Below the pieces are notes generated by a model, which did not search any database, was not told where the DNA came from, and saw nothing but the letters and a program-made list of their open reading frames with translations. Below are positions 33,514 through 45,208 of a stretch of DNA of 64,000 bases, one piece after another. The position numbers were made by a program, and so were the translations under genes. Numbering within the stretch: position 1 is the first letter of the stretch; each line of letters begins with the position of its first letter. This DNA is from Pachyseris speciosa (lineage: Eukaryota > Cnidaria > Anthozoa > Scleractinia > Pachyseridae). Location: contig JAEMWC010000751.1 of the NCBI GenBank assembly GCA_016490735.1, positions 212,501-276,500 on the forward strand, read 5' to 3'.

Positions 33514-34860
33514 CCATCACGTTGCTTCGCAGTCTTAGGTTAATTCGAAATAATGATAGGAATGACATGTCGAATCGTTCAGATCCGATCAGCTCAACAT
33601 CAACGAGGAGCTCATACAGCTATTTTACATTTTCTCAATTGTTTAAATTTTACAATGTTTTTTTTTACGACTGAGTTGAAAAATTCAAATGAAGCTTGAA
33701 AGTTGATGTTGCCTAAGGGTCACTTGAATTCACTGACAATTGCTATATAGAAATGAGTGTTGAGGCTTAATTTGAAGAACCACTACCTAGAAAGTAATCA
33801 TGGTGCGTATGATATCTTCAAGTCTGAAATAACAAATTAAATATTGAAACCCGAAAAGTTAAATTAGGACACAATTAAGAGTGTCGTCAGTTATGTCGGC
33901 AAGACTTATAATTTTGACAAATTAGTTTCTACTGATGTGCGTCATTAGGTTCCTTTCAGCTCTTAAGCCATTTCATTAAAGCATTAAAAACCTCTTCCTT
34001 TAGATCTGCCTGCGTTTTGAAACCAAACTCTTTGTTGTGTTTAGAATTAGAATGTAAAATATTATGTGGTTATAACTCCTATTTTCATTTTAAGGGCTCA
34101 CTGTGGAAGTGGCTGAAATGAAAATAAATGAGCGGCTGATTTGATAGCTGAAGAATATTTGAGGCTATAAATTACCTTTGTTTGGCTCACTGAAGCATAA
34201 TGAGTTCTTGGGGATGATTATAAATATACATGCATTTTGTCTGTTCTTAACTGAAGGCTGGAAAAAAAAGCAGTTTATCAGACCCAGCGAACATATCAAG
34301 GTAAAAAAGAAAGAGTAGAAACCTTTTATTTTTTCCCGTTGTTTGCGAATTGAAAACGAACTGGATTGTAATAATAGCAACTTTACAAACAGAACTGTAA
34401 GGAGCATACTCTTCTGCGTGTATATACGCCAGTCTTACGTTTAAATATAAAATCACTTTAGTATTTTGGCGAGCGCAGTCCAAAACCTCCTTTTTCACGA
34501 CATTTGGGGAATCACAATATCTTTCTGAGTCTGCGTACCACAAATCGAAAAAAAAAGGTGTATCAAGGCGTCTTAAAATCTTTGCGTTGCAGCTGTTAAA
34601 CGTGGCCGCGAAATATTTTCCTTGCGTATATGGACCGAAAACAAAATGTTTTACATCAGGTTGTCAAGCAAACTTGTCCAGTGATTCCAGCATTAAAATC
34701 CAGCAAAAAGAAAAGCCTTCTTTTGGAACGACTAGAGAATGGCTTACTATTACTACAAAAAGTAGACGGGACAGCGCGATCCAATCTTGAAAATATTTTG
34801 GGGCATGAATGTCTCCACCGTATTTATTCAACCTTAATTTGAGTTTATTTCCATGTAGAT
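33514..34860. repeat. Upstream segment, copy gamma (right part)
   Basis: Resumes the match to copy delta ('gatcagctcaacatcaacga' as at 37622) and to alpha ('tttattcaacctta' at 34826). No coding exon is supported. Confidence 0.7.
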
Positions 34861-34869
34861 TGTTACAAA

Positions 34870-35535
34870 TTTGTTCTGCTTGTCAGCATAAGTCCTTTTT
34901 GCAGCCCAAGAACAGGCACGGACAACGAATTATTTCAAGTTTAACATCGACAATTCAGTGGATTCCCCATTTTGTAGATTGTGTGGCGACAACGGTGAAA
35001 CCACATTATTAGTGAATGTAGCAACTGGCGCAGAAAGAGTTACAAGAGAAGGCATGACAATATTGCCAGATTTGTGCACTGGGAACTCTGTTGTAAGTAT
35101 GATATAAACAGAAGCGGGAAATGGTATGAACACCAACCAGAAAGGGTTGTGGAAAACTAAAGTTATAAGATCTTGTGGGACATGACCATTCAGTGTGACC
35201 ATATCATCGCAGCCAGAAAACCAGACATTGTTGTTGTAGAAAAGGAAAATAACAAGGCAATCATTGGGGATTTTGCGTCACCGTAGGACCATAGGGTGCA
35301 TGAGAAGGAGGGAGAAAAATTTGAGAAATTTCAGGAGCTAAGAGAGAAATTAAGAATTTATGGGGGATGAGACACGTAGAAGTGGTACCGATAGTTGTTG
35401 GCTCACTTGGATTATTAAGCAAAAGGTTAGATGGATGGCTTGCAAAGCTAGGGATTGCTATCAAGAAAGGACTCTTGCAGAAAACAGCCTCTCTAGGAAC
35501 GCAATGATTCTGAAAAAGGTCCTAGAAAACTAAAC
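34870..35535 (+). pseudogene. LINE remnant with restriction-like endonuclease (R2-type group)
   Basis: Plus-strand pieces read DNSVDSPFCRLCGDNGET (a degenerate Cys/His finger), then, after shifts and stops, RKPDIVVVEKENNKAIIGDF (the P-D ... D core of a restriction-like endonuclease), then LREKLRIYG and finally LQKTASLGTQ-like text. The order of finger then endonuclease is that of the 3' end of R2/NeSL-type LINEs. It is heavily decayed and inserted in copy gamma. Confidence 0.6.
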
Positions 35536-36165
35536 AAGAAGAAATGACCCAAAAGAACTTTGGGTCATTCTTAATAATAATAAATTATATGCTTTCCGCT
35601 CTCCGTAAATTTCCTTTTCGTTTTCTTTCTTAGATGCAATGGTAATTTAAAGTAAAACAATGGTAAAAAGATGAATTATTGTAACTTAAAATATTATTCC
35701 TTCCTTTCTTTTCTTTTCTTTTCATTTTCATTTCTTTTTTTTTCCGCTGGGCCGCCTAGATTAGCAATTGCTGTTTTTCCGGCCATTATAATAATAACCA
35801 CACCACATAACACGATTTATAACTTTAAACAACTTTAAAACAGAAACCAAATGTTGAAGACAAAATTTTCAACAAAACACAGCTGTAAGGTGCACATAGT
35901 TCGCTTTTCATACTGCAAACAGTTTATTTTCCCTTTTAGTCAAATGATGCTCTATAGCCTACGAGGGCTGCTACATTTAATATTGAACGTTCTGGTGCTG
36001 GATGCCCTATGGGAAAACTGTTGCCGGGTAATTGTTACTCTTAAAATTGTAATTGTAGCCAGCATTGAGTAGCAAATACTTCGCGATAGAGTGTTTTTTC
36101 GTTGGATGCTTGCAGATTACGAATAGATAGCTGTAGCTGTACTCTGAAATTTGAACAATTTCCCA

Positions 36166-36170
<5 letters not shown>

Positions 36171-36199
<29 letters not shown>

Positions 36200-36357
36200 T
36201 AAAAAGCTTAACTGAACATCCTCGCCAGAAAAGCGTTGACCACAAAATTTAGCTAAGCTTTTTACACTGTAACAACAAACCCAAAATTTTCATGGGCAGT
36301 CTAGCTGTTATTAAAACATCACAGCTTTAGGACAAGAAAATCCCCCCCCCCCCCCCC
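36171..36357. repeat. (AAT)n and poly-C tracts
   Basis: About 9 AAT units at 36171-36198 and a run of about 17 C at 36341-36357, both absent or shorter in copy beta. Confidence 0.85.
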
Positions 36358-36638
36358 GCGTAATCCTTAAATATTGTCGCTTGTCTTACCACAGGTAAGA
36401 GATTTTAATTCCAGACTCAAACAAAGAAAAACGAAGCAACATTTGTCTGTAGAGTCACTGCCTCCGGGTTAAATAAGCTCGACTGGCTTAAGACAGTGAC
36501 GAACGATAGCGAAACCGGTAACACGATATGATCATGATGAAGTACCTCACCAGATCCAACCAAGAACACATTTTAAAATGTCGGATCAGGATAACAAAGT
36601 AAAGCAGAGAAATAATACAAAATTACATCATCACTCAC

Positions 36639-36709
36639 CAACAGTGAAGATGGCAAATAACAGTAGGAAGTGTACATTTGCCAACCGGCAACTGGCAGGT
36701 AAAGTCCAT
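36639..36709 (-). pseudogene. Signal-peptide exon, copy delta (frameshifted)
   Basis: The minus strand begins MDFTCQLPVGKCTLPTVICH. With 71 bp against 70 in copy beta, one added base removes the hydrophobic leader from the frame, and the exon ends in phase 2. The donor GTGAGT is kept. It is probably not a usable leader. Confidence 0.6.
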
Positions 36710-39700
36710 GCTTCTAAGTCAGTCGCAAGTTCGCAGTCATGCCCAACTCAAAGGTGAATTTAGCAGATGTTTCGAATGTCAAACGACAAGGGAGGCTTAA
36801 CGGAGACCTAAGAGATCTCTTTAATAATTTTAACTACGATCGACGTTGATACCAGGGTTTCCCGATCGCTAAAATTTCACAGCCTTCAAATCTCACTAGT
36901 TTTTCAAATGGTGATGTTTTCCTTTCATAACACGAAAACACATGCATCTGGTAACATTTGAACAGCATTATTTAACTAAGCAACGATGACAGTTTTCAGT
37001 TGCAACTGACAAATAATGATATCCTTTAGTAAGTTTCAGCTAATTAACGTTTACGCGAACACGCGAGCTAAACCAGGTTAACGTCAAAAACAAAACCACA
37101 AGTCAAATTGAAATTTGCAGCTATAGTCAACGAATTATAACTCAAACCAGACTAGGTTTTTTTGCCTCAATTTTCTTGTCAGTGAAAATAATATAACCGA
37201 GATTCTGTAAAAGAAATAAATTTTACATTGAAATTTAGTTGAACTTGTTAATTTAAAGTTGAAAGTTGTCAAGGAACAGTTAAATTTAAAGCCAGTCACA
37301 CTTTAGTTAAACACAGTTCGACACTGGTATCAATAAAATCAGCTTTTTCAATATATATTAAGTAAATTGAAAGACTTCAGTGTTTTACAGCTCACTATAT
37401 TTTAATGTGACTGAAATAGACGGAAATACACTAAATATCATCGTGATAAAAGAGATGAAACATCGCGTTTACGGAGGCACTGTCGAATTGCTTCACTGTT
37501 TGAGTTTAATTGCAAATATTGATCGGAATGAAATGCCTAATGTTGTTCTTTCGTCAGTCTCTTTTTCATTTTCATTTAGTCTTGTTGAAAGTGGGATATT
37601 CACTCAATCTACTATAGACTTTGATCAGCTCAACATCCACGAGGAACTTACACAGTGTGTTTTGCATTTTCTGGATTATTTATGTTATTTTGAACGAATA
37701 AGGGGAAAATATAAAGTGCAAAGTTTTTCTTGCCTAAGCGTGACTTGAATTCGCAATTTGTATTTACGAAATGAGTTTTGTGGTATTATATCTGACGCCC
37801 CACTACCTACAAATTAATTCTGGTGCGTATGACATATTTAAGGGTGAAAAGAAAATAAACACTGTCACCCCGAGAGAGGTGAATTAAGACATGACAGTGT
37901 CGCAAGTGATGTCGGCAAGACGCTTCATCATTGCAGGTTAGTTTCTACTGACGTACATCATTACCCTCCATTTCATTAACGCAAAAGTTTCTTCTTCCTC
38001 TGCTCCCTGTATTTTGAAAGCACTCTGTTTAGTGTTTAGAAAACCTCGTAATATTGTCAAATATTATAACTCCTGTTTTCATTTTTGAGTATTTGTTGTG
38101 AAAGCGGCACAAACGAAGATAAATATAAACCAGGTGCTTTAAGAGATATCTTAAACAACTTTCTTTTGAGGCTATAAACTAGAGGACAACGAGTTCTTAC
38201 GGATGAAAGTAAATATTGAAATATTGATTTTGCCTAGTTATTAGTTGAAGACTGGAAAACAAATTAGTTTGATGGACCCAGAGGACGTACTAACTGAGGA
38301 AACACCCAATCATGAGTACAAATGAAAGATCTTCCACCTGCATTTTTGGCGAAAATGAAGCTAACTGGATCCCACTTAATTTGGACCCTAATAATAACTT
38401 GGGCATCTTTTTCCATTTTAGCAACTTCCTCTGCTTTGTACATGCGTTTGAAAATCCGCTTTGCCTGGGACACAAAATACGGCGTTTTGATTTGTCGACA
38501 TGAATCAGTCCGGACTCTTGCTTCCTACTCCGGTTGACTGTCCTTAAAATACCAAGATATTGTGGTTATTCTTTTGTATATAATCATGTGAGACACCCGT
38601 CATGTATTTTAGTAGTTTCAGCAAAGGTTGCTTTCGTTCAAGGAATGGATAAGATTTGATGCATGCAACGAGAGAACGATCCGTTTTGCTAGAGTCTAGA
38701 TCTGTGGGTGTTAATATATCCCATTCTAACGATCCTTCTTTCTCTAGTACCTGAGATCGTCATGCACTTAAGACGCTCGATCGAAACAACTTAAGTCCAG
38801 CTCACAGAACGACAATATTCCGTTCACTTCCGAAATAGCTGCCAACTGTCTTTTTCTGAATAACTTCAAATTACTGCACAGCTATTTTCATAGCCCAAAT
38901 ACGAAATACGATTATATAAAAACAATGCCACCCAGAGGCAGATTATGTGTGTTGTATGTGACTCAGCAAAATGTTGAATTATTAATATTTTAGGAAGCGT
39001 TAATGCATCCATTTGTTAAAAGGGTAAAATGATTAATTAGCTAAAGTTGGGGGCGATTTCGATGTTATGATAAACTCGGTGAAGGTTAAGGTTTAAAAGA
39101 AGAGGTTAAGGCAGGTGGATAAATTTTCCGTGCAAAAATAAAGGGTAAAAGACGGAAGTATTAATATCACACGTTGTTGTTAGTCGTGTGTTTCTAAATT
39201 AAACTGACAAATAATTTCAGCAACTTCACTCGTGAGAGCCTTTCATGCAGTATCATTTACTACTTGCTAATGATATTTCCTTCGTTATCAACAACTAACT
39301 ATTATAATAAAGAACATCTTCTTCCAGACGGAAGTTGAAAATTGTGTTCATCAGTTGAGTCTGTGGCGATACATTTGTCATCCAAACACTTGTATTATTT
39401 ATGCAGCTCTATTTCTCGAGTGAACACATAATTAATGCTGCATGATATACGCAAAAAAAAAGCATAGCCACCAAAAGTATCAATCACTCGCCAAACTAAT
39501 TGTGGCAACTTTATTGCTACTAACATTTTTCTGTTGTGAGGTGCTGTTTCCAATCCTTCTCAATTGTTCGGTCGCCACATGTGACAAAAAGCATTGCTAT
39601 TCTGTTTAGGAATATTCTTAAGAATTAAAAGGATTCTAGTGAATCGCCAACTAATTGATTTCTTGGAAAAAAGAAAGAACTAAATCGTTCCAAAATGTAA

Positions 39701-39715
39701 ACAAATTATAGTGTG

Positions 39716-39920
39716 ATGGCTGAGTTCATCTTTTGTCTCACGATTGAGTCACAAAGATGTGGGTCGCGACGTTTCGACCGCTATATTGCTGGTCTTCATC
39801 AGGCGATGGTGTCGAATGGCTGCGTGTGACGCCGCAATCCACATCTTTGTGACTCATCGTGAGACAAAATATTAACTCAGCTATCATTTGAAACCACGAT
39901 GATGAACACCTTTCATAATT
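39716..39920 (-). mobile_element. Penelope-like foldback element, second copy
   Basis: Homologous to 7014-7217 at the same place in the duplicated segment, with the flanking direct repeat (AAATTATAGTGTG at 39703-39715; AATTATAGTGTG at 39921-39932). On the minus strand the core is CTGATGAAGACC, then GGTCGAAACGTC. The stem GACC/GGTC is perfect here and has one mismatch in the first copy. Confidence 0.6.
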
Positions 39921-41155
39921 AATTATAGTGTGTTAGCGTAAACTAATCCGATGGATACGTTGTGTTATCTACTGAGTTAAAATATAAAAAACACAAGCAA
40001 ACAAATGAACAAACAAATAAACAAAGACAAAGGAAACAAACTTCAGGCTACGATCTGTGTCTTTAATTTAAGAGGACGTGCAACCATGAATTTGTAGCGG
40101 GATTTCTTCCATTTAATCCACAACTGCAATTAAATCTACAACTTCGAGAAAAAACTCCTTCCTCAGCTACTCTTTTATAAATACGTAATAAAGGACACAC
40201 CCTCGACTTCTCTTTTAGAAAAATGTAATAAGTGGAAACGACATCTAAAGGTTATTATATGACCTTCTATTTCATTTACTAAAAAATGGATAACCAAGGT
40301 AAAGAGAGTATATGTGAGAAAGGCTTTGTGGAACTGTTGTTACCGAGCCAAGCCACGCCAATTCCGACCATCTGTTTGGAACTGAAGGAGACATCCTTCG
40401 TAAAGTTTCATTTTCCAGTCACCAATAAAGAAGTTTGCTGAATTAGAAGAAATACTTTCTTAACCATTAAAAGATCAGTGGTAACGCAAATTGAGTTTCC
40501 TTGTGCCTGGCTGGTAACTGACGCCGGTCGCCATATTTGTGTTTTCTCCAAGATATATCTAAACTATACCCTTCATATCGCTCTTTGTAGAAAAAAAGCT
40601 AGTTGACTATAGTTTAGCTCCCAGCTATAATTTGTGGTACAGATATATAAACGGCCTCCTACATTATGCACATTTTTCAATTCTATTTCCTTCATTTTTG
40701 GCAATTAATTTCAGATTTATGTTCGGCAGCAAAGAAAACATCTTCATAACTTATCACTGTTTCAAAGTAATTAGCTATATAGATTCTATATACAGGTCTC
40801 CGTTACCTTGTGTTTGATCCTTCTTTTTTGAAAAGTATAAAAAGATGAGCGCATCAAGGTCCTCAGGAACAGAATTGCAGGCTCCAATTTCCGTAGTCTT
40901 AGGTGGACCATAACACAAGAGAATATTGTATTTTTAAAGTTCTGAAACTGAACCATGTTTTCAGAATTTTGGTCATTATTTACGCTAAAGTTGTTTGATA
41001 AAAATGACCAAGAATCAAAACTAAATAAATGGCCGTAAGCTTAATCAATTTTTAACAGGTAAATGGTGCGAAGAACAAATGGAACATAATGTAATGAATT
41101 AATGTATCATCACACTAAATGAAGGAATTAAAACTGGGATGTATGAACTATAAAA

Positions 41156-41837
41156 CTCAAGCAGTTTAAGGCCTGGGTTTAGAAATATGTTCATAAATAT
41201 GGTTGATCGCCAATATCTTCCTCCAGATTGCCTAGAACTGAATGAAACTTTCCCTGAAGATAAATCTTGTTGTCCTTGTTTGCCTTAACATATAAGTTTG
41301 TTCACGTGATCAGTCACGTGATCAAAATTTGAAAAATTCTTAAATCGGCGATGCGGTGGCGGATTTTAAGTTTACAGATAAATAAATCAGCGTTTTTAAT
41401 ATAAATTCAACATATCTAACTTTCTACGCTTGGAGTGATTGTTCACGAGTATTAGTTTTTAAATTATCGACAGCTAAAGGTTGAATTCTGGGACGAAAAA
41501 TGACCTTTGCCCTCACAACTTTTTTGTTGAGAACGATGGACGGTCGCTCCAAACGTGAGACGCTGGAAATAATTGATACCCATAAGAAAAAGCGTTTTTA
41601 TTCCATATTATATCCCACAAAAGTCACCTACTCCTCAAATAAGTGATGATTTCAAAGAAATGGTCACGTGACACGTCACGTGATCTAAGATAACGTTTAT
41701 TGCACGTGAAAATGTTAGGATGATGAGAACTACCCATGTGCCGAATTTCGTTTCAGTGTCATTCCCCTGGGCTGTTATATCACAAAAAACCGTTTTCTCT
41801 AATAAACGCCCCTGACCCAGGCCTTAAACTACTTGAG
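41156..41837. mobile_element. 682-bp MITE with 26-bp TIRs; empty site in unit 1
   Basis: The left end CTCAAGCAGTTTAAGGCCTG is inverted at the right end, which read from the far side is CTCAAGTAGTTTAAGGCCTG. The homologous sequence in unit 1 (about 8502-8508, ctataaaaggctaagc) is continuous. The flanks suggest a 2-bp AA duplication. The interior is non-coding, with several GTCACGTGA palindromes. Confidence 0.88.
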
Positions 41838-41924
41838 AAGGCTAAGCTAAGAGAATTATCATCCTCTCGATGTGCAGCATCATTACAATAAATCACATCT
41901 GATCAAGATTTAGTCATGTGATAG

Positions 41925-42197
41925 TCACGTGTCTACGGGAGCCATACATTTTACTTCATAAAAAACAAAGGCATCGTTATATCCAGTTGATGACCGAGAG
42001 GCGGCTTCGTTGCCCCTGCTTTTCAACTCATGTGCGTCCCTTTTCATCACTTTGTTCGTCCACGTGCCGCTTATGTCTTTAGGCGATGACAGAGGAGCTC
42101 CGATACTCCTCGCGTCTTTCCACTTTTGTTTCTTACGCTTGAACTCTGCACGCACATCTCCATTTCTCACAACATGGAGTATGAAGATGAAGAAACC
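41925..42197 (-). CDS. Receptor unit 2 terminal exon
   Basis: After TTTTCCCAG: GFFIFILHVVRNGDVRAEFK and a basic polar tail to a stop, intact. F-I-F here against F-N-F in unit 1; the unit 2 form is the commoner one in the family. Confidence 0.85.
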   Translation of the reverse strand, partial: GFFIFILHVVRNGDVRAEFKRKKQKWKDARSIGAPLSSPKDISGTWTNKVMKRDAHELKSRGNEAASRSSTGYNDAFVFYEVKCMAPVDT

Positions 42198-42496
42198 CTG
42201 GGAAAACAAACAAAATAATAAAAAATTCCTTGGGTTTTTGGAAAGTAAGTATCGCATATGGCACGTTATGCCGCATGTGACTGCTTCTTTGGTGTTTCAT
42301 AAGAGAAGGTTAAGAAATCGAACTATTTAAAGATTTTCGTTCAGATTCAATCCAATTTAGGTCTTAAAGCTCGACATTTCTAATTTTTATTTCTGCATCT
42401 CTTGTACATTCTATTTTAACTGCAATCAAATTTTCCAGATAGAAACACACAAACAGAGATCTGCGCACATCGCTTTATATGTGTTAGTAACATTAC

Positions 42497-42706
42497 CTGT
42501 AGAGAATTGAGAATGGTGAAGATGTACTGAAATGCGAGACCAGCATCAGTGACGCTAAGAACACCAAACACCCACGTCATTCCAAGAAGAGGAAAAAGAA
42601 CCACAGATGCCTTTGCGCCTTGTCTCAGTTTTCCCAACTCAGACGTTCTATGGCTCTGCATCTTCAGGATTTCAGGAACCACTGGACCGAGGAGAACCGA
42701 GTTTAC
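42497..42706 (-). CDS. Receptor unit 2 exon: end of TM5, TM6, TM7
   Basis: Splice sites as in unit 1. Encodes [20 protein letters not shown] and [12 protein letters not shown]. Two unusual prolines ([17 protein letters not shown]) fall in the TM5 end, where unit 1 has D-L and R; these could weaken the helix. Confidence 0.87.
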
Positions 42707-43135
42707 CTGAGAACGGTAACCAAAGCTATTTAACTGAAGTTTTCATAACGGAAAGTCGATGAAACTTGTTTTCAAGATATTAAAATGCCCCTTGTTTATG
42801 AATTTTTTCAAGCGACTTAATGGCTAAAAAGTAAATCAAGGGATGTTCCCTTTTAGGTCCGCATGTATTTGTAATGACGTCATATGATACTCCAATTAAG
42901 TTGCGAATAATGGTTCGTGGCCCTCTTGGATTTCACGATTCGATTGAGATACAAAAATTTACCAAAATGTGTTAAAAAGGGAACTGAATGATTTAAAACG
43001 ATATAGTAGCCGTATAGTTATTGCAGCAAAAAAAAAATAATTTCCCTAACATTCCAAATCCGCAAAGCCTGCCGATCAGCATCGGTTTCCATGGTAACGT
43101 TGCTTGGTGAGGAAGGAAAGAAGATGAAATCTTAC

Positions 43136-43202
43136 CACGCATACCAGAAAAACAGGTGCAACAAAAGTCCAGATAAGGTTGTTATTAAAGGAAACCCAGC
43201 AA
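43136..43202 (-). CDS. Receptor unit 2 exon: ECL2/TM5 (missing in unit 1)
   Basis: A 67-bp exon between TGTCTACAG and GCGTG|GTAAGA encoding CWVSFNNNLIWTFVAPVFLV then CV, the conserved ECL2 Cys-Trp plus TM5. It joins the TM6-7 exon in phase 0. Unit 1 skips from the equivalent of about 43010 to 43265 at position 9688, removing this exon. Confidence 0.85.
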
Positions 43203-43264
43203 CTGTAGACAAATGATAAGAAATGTTATTTTTAATATAAAGACACTATTCACGCAAGTTTTCC

Positions 43265-43425
43265 ACATTTTGTACGGCGTTACATTACTAATGGTTTTAA
43301 TCACTATACATTTTATTCCACAGGCGTAACCCGTAATATTACTTCACACATAACCTGTAACACCAAGAAAATAATATACATGATACAACGTAACCGCTGC
43401 CATTTACAATACATAGGTGAAACTA
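43265..43425 (+). pseudogene. Penelope-like fragment, truncated copy
   Basis: Matches 9690-9856 (RCHLQYIGETK) and then jumps, at 'actaagcga', to sequence matching about 12535 in unit 1. The deletion breakpoint in unit 2 therefore lies inside the GIY-YIG coding sequence. Confidence 0.75.
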
Positions 43426-43653
43426 AGCGATCAGAAGGCGGGTGCTTAAGGGACTGCAGACAGCAGTCGAGCAACGCCGGATATCAGTTAAAAGAAAAAC
43501 TAAGCAAACTCAAAGTTTTCAATGCGATTCTAATTATCCAAGAAGCTTGCTGTAGCCTCAACCCTGAAAGAGGAAACCTCTCCTTCTTGTAACTATGAGC
43601 AGCAGCTCTTGAACGAATAACGAGGCCAAAGACATAACAGATAAAATACTAAC

Positions 43654-43756
43654 CTTTGATTCCGAGGCTCTAATTCCGGAAAGAAAAACAATTTGTGCTA
43701 TCGCTATGGCAACCACAAGGTTAAGGCGTATTTGAATTTGTTCTTGTTTCAAATTC
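43654..43756 (-). CDS. Receptor unit 2 exon: TM2
   Basis: Same splice sites as unit 1. Encodes LKQEQIQIRLNLVVAIAIAQ then IVFLSGIRASESK; intact. The next exon in the receptor (TM3) is deleted. Confidence 0.87.
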
Positions 43757-44162
43757 CTGAAATTTCAAAAATATCAAGTTAGACAATATTAATAGCGGGC
43801 TATCTTTGATGTCTGCCCATGAAAGAATTGTTTCGATGTTGCAAACACATCTGTCGAGATTGATACTGATAGTTTACTGAAGGCAATCTATTGTTTGAAA
43901 TTCGTTTCCGGAATCTGGTTTAAATTTGCATGGTATTACCAGGTGTTCGTAGATATTGTGATTTTATGCCGTCAACTTGACTTTCATAGGATTTTTGACG
44001 AGAAAGAAACGAAATGAACAAAATTTCGAGTCGACTTTTTTTGCAAATGGAGAACTAGTTTCACGCTTCAGTATTGCTATTACTAGGCTTTCCAAAGACT
44101 AAGTGAAACAGCTAATCTCGCTCAACTGTTGACTGGAGCGTAGAAGTCAATTATGAACTTAC

Positions 44163-44269
44163 ATAAGGACACAATATGCTATGATAGTAATCACTGCTCC
44201 AGCAAGTGACAGGGCACAACCAATGTAAGTGATAACTTCCAACGCCAACTTGTGCTCCAAAGGAAGGTC
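44163..44269 (-). CDS. Receptor unit 2 exon: TM1
   Basis: DLPLEHKLALEVITYIGCAL then SLAGAVITIIAYCVLM between the acceptor TTTACAG and the donor AT|GTAAGT; intact. Confidence 0.88.
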
Positions 44270-44469
44270 CTGTAAAGGAAAAAAGGAACACTGATGTTTT
44301 ACGCGTGAAAGAACGGAACAGAAGCGGTGCCTAACTATGATCATGATCATTTTAGACTTATATGTTCAAATGCCTTAATGTTATAATAAGTTAATATAAA
44401 CAAACAAACAGAAAAAAAACAAACAAACAAACAAATAAACAAAACAAGATAAAGGTTTGTTCTACTGAC

Positions 44470-44598
44470 CTTGTTTTTTGCTTAACTTACATCAAAACGG
44501 CAAAATTGGTCAGATGATTGCAAGAGCAGGTGATTTCATTGTTGACTGATCGTGCCAGCGAGCACCCTCTGCTGGACCATGAGCCGTTTAATGTAGAT
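44470..44598 (-). pseudogene. Receptor unit 2 exon: GPS with stop after Stachel
   Basis: STLNGSWSSRGCSLARSVNN, then ITCSCNHLTNFAVLM, then TAA (44487-44489) where unit 1 has CAA. Before the donor the exon is also 2 bp longer (GCAAAAAACAAG), so the frame is lost as well. The C-to-T change makes a new perfect donor string, GAT|GTAAGT, at the same spot. The cleavage site H-L-T is intact. Confidence 0.85.
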
Positions 44599-44927
44599 CT
44601 GCAAAATTATGATAGAAAATCTGGCATTGTTTCTTATTTCAGGCACAGTTCTCATACGGGCTTGGTGACTGGCAAAGGGTGATTTAACTATAGCTTTTCA
44701 TTAATTAATGGTTGTCGGTTCATGCTGCTTTGCTGCAAACGCTTTGTTTTCAAGCTAAACGCGTTTTAAGACAATCAAGATGTATTTTTTAAAAATATAT
44801 ATATAGCCTTTAAGAAGTAAGTTAAACGAGGCTTACTGACGACGATAATATGACAGCAATAGTGGATCATGCAAACAGCTGAAGGACGTTGCAAGGTGTA
44901 ATTTGTATTCTTTGCGACTTGTCTTAC

Positions 44928-44980
44928 TTGATATTAAAGTCCCAAAAACGACAATGCGGTCTGTCTTCCTTCTTAAATTC
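44928..44980 (-). CDS. Receptor unit 2 exon: late GAIN domain
   Basis: EFKKEDRPHCRFWDFNIK between TTCCAG and A|GTAAGA; intact and same phases as unit 1. Confidence 0.83.
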
Positions 44981-45090
44981 CTGGAATTTTTAAGAAATTG
45001 AGTTAGAACCTATAATTTTATTCTCACTAGTGATTTTACTCTCGCCTTGCGCTCTCAACGCTACGGAGAAGTTGTTAATGCTTAACATAC

Positions 45091-45208
45091 GTTGTTGTAT
45101 ATCAAAGAGATGGTGACATTTTCTCGAGGAGTTCCAGATGGCTCAGGGTATAGGCTTGCGGCAATTATCCGGCTTCCCAACTTGAGGTTCTTAAGGGTCT
45201 CGTTATTA
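45091..45208 (-). CDS. Receptor unit 2 exon: GAIN domain
   Basis: NNETLKNLKLGSRIIAASLY then PEPSGTPRENVTISLIYNN; intact, same splice sites as 14304-14421. Confidence 0.83.

Larger units (their letters stand above)
35840..41155. repeat. Upstream segment of receptor array, copy delta
   Basis: Close copy of 3290-8520, with signal exon, Penelope-like foldback and downstream intergenic DNA in the same order. It lies 3' of receptor unit 2 and 5' of copy gamma, so each array junction carries two tandem upstream segments. Confidence 0.8.

Noticed and set aside
34930..35464. Minus-strand frames at 34930-35202 and 35261-35464
   Set aside because: Antisense shadows of the decayed R2-type LINE endonuclease fragment.
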